Shown here in pieces: positions 42,284 to 47,831 of a stretch of 47,831 nt of DNA; positions within the stretch are counted from its first letter, which is position 1; each line of letters starts with the position of its first letter. The position numbers and the translations under genes are program-made. The DNA comes from an uncultured Desulfobacteraceae bacterium (GTDB taxonomy: Bacteria > Desulfobacterota > Desulfobacteria > Desulfobacterales > Desulfatirhabdiaceae), in the NCBI GenBank assembly GCA_903953895.1, contig CAJBLH010000061.1, forward strand, positions 1 to 47,831, written 5' to 3'. A model generated the notes under the pieces. It made no database searches and was not told the DNA's origin. It worked only from the letters and a program-made list of their open reading frames with translations.

Positions 42284-45200
42284 AATACCCCCTCCAGCAG
42301 GGCGTCTACCTTGCTGAGCAGTTGATCATCTTCATACCAATTCAGTTCGATCGCCTTGGCCGGACATTCGGATGCGCAAATGCCGCATCCATGACACAGC
42401 GCCACATCGATCTCGCTGACGCCGTCCGCGTTGATCCGTGGAACACCGTAAGGGCAGGACCGCACACAGATCAGGCAGGACGCACACATATCTGCTGTTA
42501 CCTGAGCCGTAACAGCAGAAAGGGTCAGGCTGTCCTGAGACAGAAACGTGGTGGCCCGGGAAGCTGCGGCCAGTGACTGTGCGATGGTTTCTGTAAGCAG
42601 TTTAGGACTGTGGGCTGTTCCGCAGATAAAAATGCCTTCTGTGGCCATGTCCACGGGCCGGAGCTTGACATGGGCTTCCAGGTAATACCCTTCGGCATTT
42701 CTGGCCAGCTTCATGATGGAGGAAAGTTCTTCGGTATCCCCTGCGACCATGCCGGCGCTGAGTACCAGACAATTGGCGCTGATCTGCAGTTTGCGCCGGA
42801 TGATCGGGTCGGTAAAAACGACATCAATGCCTTCCGCGGTGAAGTCAACCGTCGGCATGTCTTCCGGTGTATAACGGAAAAACAGGATGCCCAGTTTTCT
42901 GGCTTCGGTGAAATAGTCTTCGAGCAGCCCGTAAGTACGAATATCCCGATACAGGATGCTGACTTCCGCATCCGGATTCATCGCCTTGATATGCAGCGCA
43001 TTCTTGACAGCGCTCTGACAGCATATCCGAGAGCAGTTGGGGTTCTGATCGTTTCGTGAGCCGATACACTGAATCATGACCACCTGTTTCAGATTTGAAG
43101 CGCCCTGGGTTTCCAGAAATTTGCCCAGTTCCACCTGGGTCATGACCCGTGCATCCTGACCATAACCGAATTCAACGGGCTTGTATTCGGTAGCGCCGGT
43201 TGCCAGAATCACGGCACCATGGTCGATTTTTCGCTCGTACATGCCGGGACCAACCAGAACTTCCGTGGTGAAATTGCCTTTGAATCCGGTGAATCCAACG
43301 ATCAGCGACTCGGTGAGTACCTGAAGTTTGGGGTGAGATCTGACTTTTTGAACCAGATCATCGAGATATGCCTGAATATCGGCGCCTTCGATGGTTTGGG
43401 TCAGTCGGCGGGCCATGCCGCCAAGTTCCGGTTCTTTTTCGATCAGAACGACTTCAAATCCCTGATCCGCCAGCCCGAGGGCCGCGGTCATCCCGGCAGC
43501 GCCACCGCCGACCACCAGGGCCCGCTTGTTGACGGGAATCTGTTTTTCATGAAGGGCCCTTAAGGTTCCGGCCCGCGCCACAGCCATTCTGACAAGTTCC
43601 TTGGCTTTCTGGGTGGCCTGCTGGGGGCTGTCTGAATGAATCCAGGAATCCTGGTTGCGGATATTGGCCATTTCAAAAAGATATTTGTTGAGCCCGCAGG
43701 CCTGAAGGGTATCCATGAAAATGGCTTCATGGGTCTTGGGACTGCAGGAAGCCACGACCACCCGATTCAACTGGTGTTCCCGGATCAGTTCCTTCATCAG
43801 GTCCTGAGCATCCTGAGAGCAGGAAAACAGATTCTGGCCAGCGTACACGACATTCGGAAGGGTTGTGGAATATTCCTGAACCGCCGGTACATCCACCACA
43901 CCCGCAATATTGATGCCGCAATTGCAGACAAATACGCCGATCCGGGGCGTCAAACCCTCGACCGGCATCTCTTCCGGTATAACGACGGTTTTGGTACAGG
44001 AATACCTTGCCGGAGCCAGATTCGCACCGGCGGCGCAGGCCGCAGCACTGGCTTCGATGACAGACGAGGGAATGTCTTTGGGGCCCTGAAACACGCCGCC
44101 TACGTAAACACCGGGGCGGGAGCTTTCAACGGGGGCAAATGGATGGGTGGAAGCAAACCGGTATTTCCCCAGATCCACATGCAGACGCCCTGCCAGATCC
44201 ACTGAAGACTGCGGTACCTGAAGCCCGATCGAGAGAACGACCATATCGAAAGTTTCTTTCTGTATCGCCCCCCCGTCATCCACATAACGGATAACGAGTT
44301 CACGGGTTTCAGGAACCTCGTCGATGGTATGGATTCGGGATTTCACGAACCGGACACCGGCCCTGTCTTTCGCCCGAAGATAGTATTTTTCGTAGTCCTT
44401 TCCAAAGGAGCGGATGTCCATGTTGAATATAGCGCAATCCAGATTACCGCCGGCATGCTCCTTGGCGATCATGGCTTCTTTGATGGCGTACATGCAGCAG
44501 ACGGACGAGCAATAACCGTTGCCGCACCGGTTGACATCCCTGGAGCCTACGCACTGCAACCAGGCGATGCGCTTGGGTTCGGTGTGATCCGAGAGTTTCA
44601 CCAGGTGCCCCATGGTGGGACCGGATGCACTCAGAATGCGTTCGAACTCGAGGCTTGTGATCACATTGGGATTCTTTCCGTAATGATAGAACTGCCTGAA
44701 CGGCGTGGGATCGAAGGCCTCGCTGCCCGGGCACAGAATAACCGAGCCGACAGGGATATTGCGAATCACCGTTTCCTGATCGTGATCCACGGCCTTGGCC
44801 AGACAGGCATCCACGCACTGATAGCATTCCGAACAGATGCCGCAGGCCAGGCACCGGTCGGATTCTTTCCGGCTGCTTTCTTCTTCGTATCCGAGCTGTA
44901 CTTCGTTGAAATTAGCCACCCGGGACTGTGGCGGCAGATGGGGCATGGGCTCTCTGTCGGCTTTTGAAACACCCTCCACCGGTATATCGGCAGCGGCCGT
45001 CCAGTCGACTTCACGGCCTTCCATAATATCCAGTCCTTGAATGAACCGGTTGATGGAAATGGCCACCTCTTTCCCTGCCTGAATGGCCTCCACAACGGTT
45101 TTAGGGCCGGATACCGCATCGCCCCCGGAGAAAATATCCGGGTCTTTGGATTGCAGGGTAACGGGATCCACGACCATGGTTCCCCATCCGGTCAGGGTGC

Positions 45201-46767
45201 AGGCGCATTCATCTGTCAGACATGCCCAGTCGGACTCCTGGCCGATGGCCGGAATCACGGCATCCACTTCGATGATGAATTCGGAGCCCTTGACCGGAAC
45301 CGGACGTCGCCGGCCGCTCGGGTCGGGCTCTCCGAGCGCCATCCGGATGCATTCGAGGCCCTTGACCTTGCCGGCGTCATCTCCGATGATCCGCACCGGG
45401 TGGGTCAGGGTTTTGATTTCAATGCCTTCATCTTCGCATTCCGTGATTTCATCGCGACCAGCCGGCATTTCGTCCATGCTGCGGCGATAGATGATGAACG
45501 GCTTGGATGAGCCGGTACGAAGAGCGGTTCGGACCGAATCCATGGCCACATTCCCGCCGCCGATGACCGCCACGCGGTCCCCAAGATGAATCCGGTTGCC
45601 CAGATTGACTTCCCGCAAAAATTCGACTCCCGGATACACGCCGGTCAGGGATTCGCCATCAATGCCCAACCGTTTGCACTCATGGGCGCCGATGGCCACA
45701 AAAAAAGCCTTAAAGCCCTTTTCCCGAAGCTGGGCGATGGTAAAATCCTTTCCGATTTCGACACCTGTCTTGAACTGAACGCCCAGATCCCGGATGGTCT
45801 GGATTTCGGATTCGATAATGTCGCGGGGAAGTCGGTAAGACGGAATGCCGACGGTGAGCATGCCGCCCAAAACCGGCAGTTTTTCGAAAACCGTTACCGC
45901 ATAGCCTTCGATGGCCAGATAGTACGCAGCGGTAAGACCGGCCGGGCCGGAACCGATAATGGCGACTTTTTCGTTTTTCGATTCCTTGATCCTGGGAACA
46001 AAAGGAGAACCGCTTTTTAAATCTTCATCCGCCAGAAAGCGGTGAAGATATTGTATGCCGATGGGTTCGTCCACCTGATTGCGCGTGCAGATGGTTTCGC
46101 AGGGGTGGTGGCAAACACGGCCGCAGACTCCCGGAAACGGGTGATCCTGCTTGAAGAGTTCCAGCGCTTCCCGGTATTTTCCCGCATTGATCAGGGCGAC
46201 GAACCCTTGAACGCTGACATGTGCAGGACAGATGGCCTTGCAGGGGGCAGTGCCACGTTTTGTAATGGCGAAAGCGCCGGGAATTGCCTGGGCATACTGT
46301 TTGAAAGCCGCCTTTCGGGTGGCAAGGGACTTGTTGTATTCGTCCGGGATGCTGATAGGGCATACTTTAGCGCATTCACCACAGCTCGTACATTTGGAAA
46401 GATCAATAAACCGGGGCTTCTGCCGGACCCGGGCCGTAAAACTGCCGGGGTTTCCGCTGAGTTCCAGAAGCTCGGTTTGGGTGAGTAACTCGATGTTCAG
46501 ATGCCGGCCGACCTCGACCAGTTTGGGTGAGATCACTCACATGGCGCAATCGTTGGTGGGAAACGTCTTGTCGATCTGGGACATCATGCCGCCGACCGCC
46601 GCCGACTCCTCGACCAGATACACATAGTACCCGGAGTTGGCCAGATCGAGCGCGGACTGCATGCCCGCTATTCCGGCGCCCACAACCATAACGGCGCCCA
46701 CGAGTGGTGGCGAAACACCACCATCGCTTTCAGCCACAGGAAGAAAGGGCTCTGCTCGTTTTTCCAT
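42280..46767 (-). CDS. hdrA: giant HdrA fusion (HdrA - NfnB/GltD-like insert - HdrA) with selenocysteine (UGA at 46537-46539)
   Basis: A 1495-residue flavo-iron-sulfur protein if the TGA at codon 77 is Sec. Start ATG 46767 follows AAAGGAAA. Order: FAD-binding GAGIAG near 29; DCAM[15 protein letters not shown], where HdrA has DCxMC; ferredoxin motif at C126/129/132/136. An inserted NfnB/GltD-like module follows, about 167-580 ([27 protein letters not shown] at 272, GGGNVAMDS at 403). The rest of the first HdrA has a Cys-rich motif at about 639-651 ([13 protein letters not shown]) and [12 protein letters not shown] second HdrA has GGGAAG at 1087 and [14 protein letters not shown]. Two C-terminal ferredoxin motifs lie at 1428-1468. 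The family does flavin-based electron bifurcation or confurcation. It overlaps mvhD by ATGA. A TGA-blind annotation would lose the first FAD segment. Confidence 0.95.
46504..46539 (-). promoter_or_regulatory. putative bacterial SECIS element of hdrA
   Basis: After the TGA (46539-46537) and a 15-nt spacer, CTGGTC (46521-46516) pairs with GGCCGG (46509-46504), including two G-U pairs, around the loop GAGGTC. The UGA-to-loop distance is 21 nt and the loop begins with G and contains GGU, all fitting the bacterial SECIS pattern. Confidence 0.6.
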
Positions 46768-46840
46768 AAGCGATTTCCTTTAGAATTTGGGTGACAGCGA
46801 GCCGGTCATATCGGACGCGGCCCAGTGTTCGGCAGTTCTC

Positions 46841-47710
46841 TTAGATTTTTTCAAGGATGTCGGGGAGTTTGTCTTCCCACCCGATGGTCGATACTAATAC
46901 CCCGCTGAACCCTTGAGATCTGAGTGCAGCGATGGTTTCAGAGGCAATATGGGTGCATTCCCGAACTTTGTCGGGTGCATTCTGTATTCGTGTGATTAAG
47001 GATTCCGGGATTAACACATGCTCGACATTCCGGGACATGTAGCGGGCCATGCCTGCAGATTTCAGAAGTAGTACCGTCGGTATGATGGCGACTCTGCTCC
47101 GGTCGATCCGATTGAGAAACGGTCCCAAAACTCCTATATCGAACACCGGCGGCGTAATGAAAAATCGAACGCCGCTGTTGTTTTTTTGATTGAGAAGCTC
47201 GATTTCAGATTCCAGGCTCTCTCCCTTGGCCTGGGCTTGAACCGTCGATCCCACAAGAAACCGGGGAGATCCTTTCAAATCTATACCAGCCATGTCTTTG
47301 CCGTCTTGAAGCTTTTTCAGGGATTCCAGCAGCTCCATCAGGGTGATGTCGTATACGGCCTTGGCCTCATGATGGTCTCCGAAACGGGGGTCTTGGCCGG
47401 CGACCGCCATGACCGTGGAAATACCGCAGGCTGAAGCTGCCAGCAGATCCGCCTGCAGTGCCAGCCGGTTTCGGTCTCGGCAGCATATCTGCATGACAGT
47501 TTCCATACCGGCCTGCTGCAGGGCAATCGCACCGCCCAGGGCGCTCATGCGCATGACCGCGTTGCTCATTTCAGGAATCAGGAAGGCATCGACCTGCTCT
47601 TTGACACGCCTGGCATTCTTGATCATGGCGGAGATATCTGCGCCTTTGGGAGGTTCCATCTCGGCCAGAACGATGAATTCGCCGGCCTCTATCTTGGTTT
47701 TCAGATGCAT
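46841..47710 (-). CDS. second MetF-family (methylenetetrahydrofolate reductase-like) protein
   Basis: A MetF paralogue of 289 residues with the FAD TIM-barrel pattern: LAEMEPPKGADIS at the start, MQICCRDRNRLALQADLL, TVMAVAGQDPRFGDHHEAKAVYD and VRFFITPPVFD. It is clearly different from the metF at 40111 and lacks an adjacent metV. GGAGG precedes the ATG at 47710. It is the first gene of the strand block and lies 73 bp upstream of hdrA. It could be a true MTHF reductase, a version for another pterin, or a partner subunit of the HdrA complex; I cannot decide from sequence alone. Confidence 0.88.
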   Translation of the reverse strand: MHLKTKIEAGEFIVLAEMEPPKGADISAMIKNARRVKEQVDAFLIPEMSNAVMRMSALGGAIALQQAGMETVMQICCRDRNRLALQADLLAASACGISTVMAVAGQDPRFGDHHEAKAVYDITLMELLESLKKLQDGKDMAGIDLKGSPRFLVGSTVQAQAKGESLESEIELLNQKNNSGVRFFITPPVFDIGVLGPFLNRIDRSRVAIIPTVLLLKSAGMARYMSRNVEHVLIPESLITRIQNAPDKVRECTHIASETIAALRSQGFSGVLVSTIGWEDKLPDILEKI

Positions 47711-47831
47711 CGGGTTTCCTCCAGACTTGGGTAGGAGCGAAAAACAGCCGGGAATGACATATATATTTTCAATGCTGTGTGTTCCACTAACTTATTCATA
47801 ATATTTTAGTCAAGAAAAAAAATATAATAAT
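47711..47831 (-). promoter_or_regulatory. AT-rich upstream region of the metF2-hdrA block
   Basis: A very AT-rich stretch (about 47795-47831) ends the window. On the - strand it contains TTGACT followed by AT-rich sequence including TATTAT and TTGAAAATATATATG. Spacing to a good -10 is poor, so no promoter is assigned precisely. The ribosome-binding site GGAGG is at about 47718-47722. It is the likeliest promoter location for the metF2-hdrA-mvhD-metVF group. Confidence 0.35.

Noticed and set aside
46537-46767. 76-aa stand-alone gene ending at the TGA before HdrA
   Set aside because: It is the N-terminal FAD-binding segment of HdrA, in frame and continuing family similarity through the TGA; read as Sec, not stop.
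1-47831. CRISPR arrays, tRNA, rRNA, complete insertion sequences, phage genes
   Set aside because: Searched by eye on both strands; no regularly spaced repeats, tRNA-like cloverleaf, rRNA motif or transposase/integrase was recognised.

Overview
The window looks like chromosomal DNA of an anaerobic Desulfobacterota bacterium (Desulfobacterales-like). This is inferred from a bacterial CODH/acetyl-CoA synthase operon, an HdrA/MvhD/MetVF module, selenocysteine-decoded heterodisulfide-reductase-type proteins, and an exosortase-type exopolysaccharide locus. No rRNA, tRNA, CRISPR array or complete insertion sequence was seen. No sulfate-reduction gene is present, so sulfate respiration cannot be concluded from this window.

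Layout. (1) 264-1214: a UbiA-family prenyltransferase. (2) 1617-12286, + strand: a Wood-Ljungdahl carbonyl-branch operon, cdhD (with a long Ala/Lys-rich tail), cooS/acsA, acsB, acsC/cdhE and acsE, with hairpins in most of the gaps. It is followed by a DUF3786-type protein and an octaheme HAO-family cytochrome c. (3) 12297-21440: a DMT transporter on the - strand, then a + strand polar amino-acid ABC transporter (ATPase, binding protein, two permeases), a second DMT exporter, an Hsp70-DUF3731 protein and a REC-LuxR response regulator. (4) 21464-33262, - strand: an exopolysaccharide/exosortase operon (XrtD-EpsI fusion, polyprenyl-phosphate sugar-phosphate transferase, PrsT-like TPR lipoprotein, Wza-like exporter, outer-membrane barrel, Wzz, BY-kinase), followed by a second, smaller ATPase/Wzz-like pair. 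(5) 33263-34860: an AT-rich spacer and an orphan DUF4338 (DruA-like) gene. (6) 34962-47710, - strand: two histidine kinases, a single-domain response regulator and an HdrC-HdrB-like fusion, upstream of which lies metF2-hdrA-mvhD-metV-metF.

The main result is that three genes in region 6 (hdrA, mvhD and the HdrCB-like gene) are each interrupted by one in-frame TGA exactly where the family has a conserved cysteine. In all three, a hairpin begins 14-16 nt after the TGA, and its apical loop starts with G, as expected for a bacterial SECIS element. I annotate them as full-length selenoproteins of 1495, 143 and 432 residues. A standard gene caller would split each or truncate its N-terminus.

Together, regions 2 and 6 supply both ends of the Wood-Ljungdahl pathway: methylene-THF reduction by MetVF, probably coupled to an HdrA-MvhD flavin complex, then methyl transfer (AcsE), the corrinoid protein (CdhD/AcsC) and CODH/ACS. 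The HdrA here is a very large fusion (HdrA half, inserted NfnB/GltD-like NAD(P)H module, rest of HdrA, second HdrA). It has no ordinary separate HdrB and HdrC beside it. The Sec-containing HdrCB-like protein, embedded among two-component genes, is a candidate partner or a redox-signalling element.
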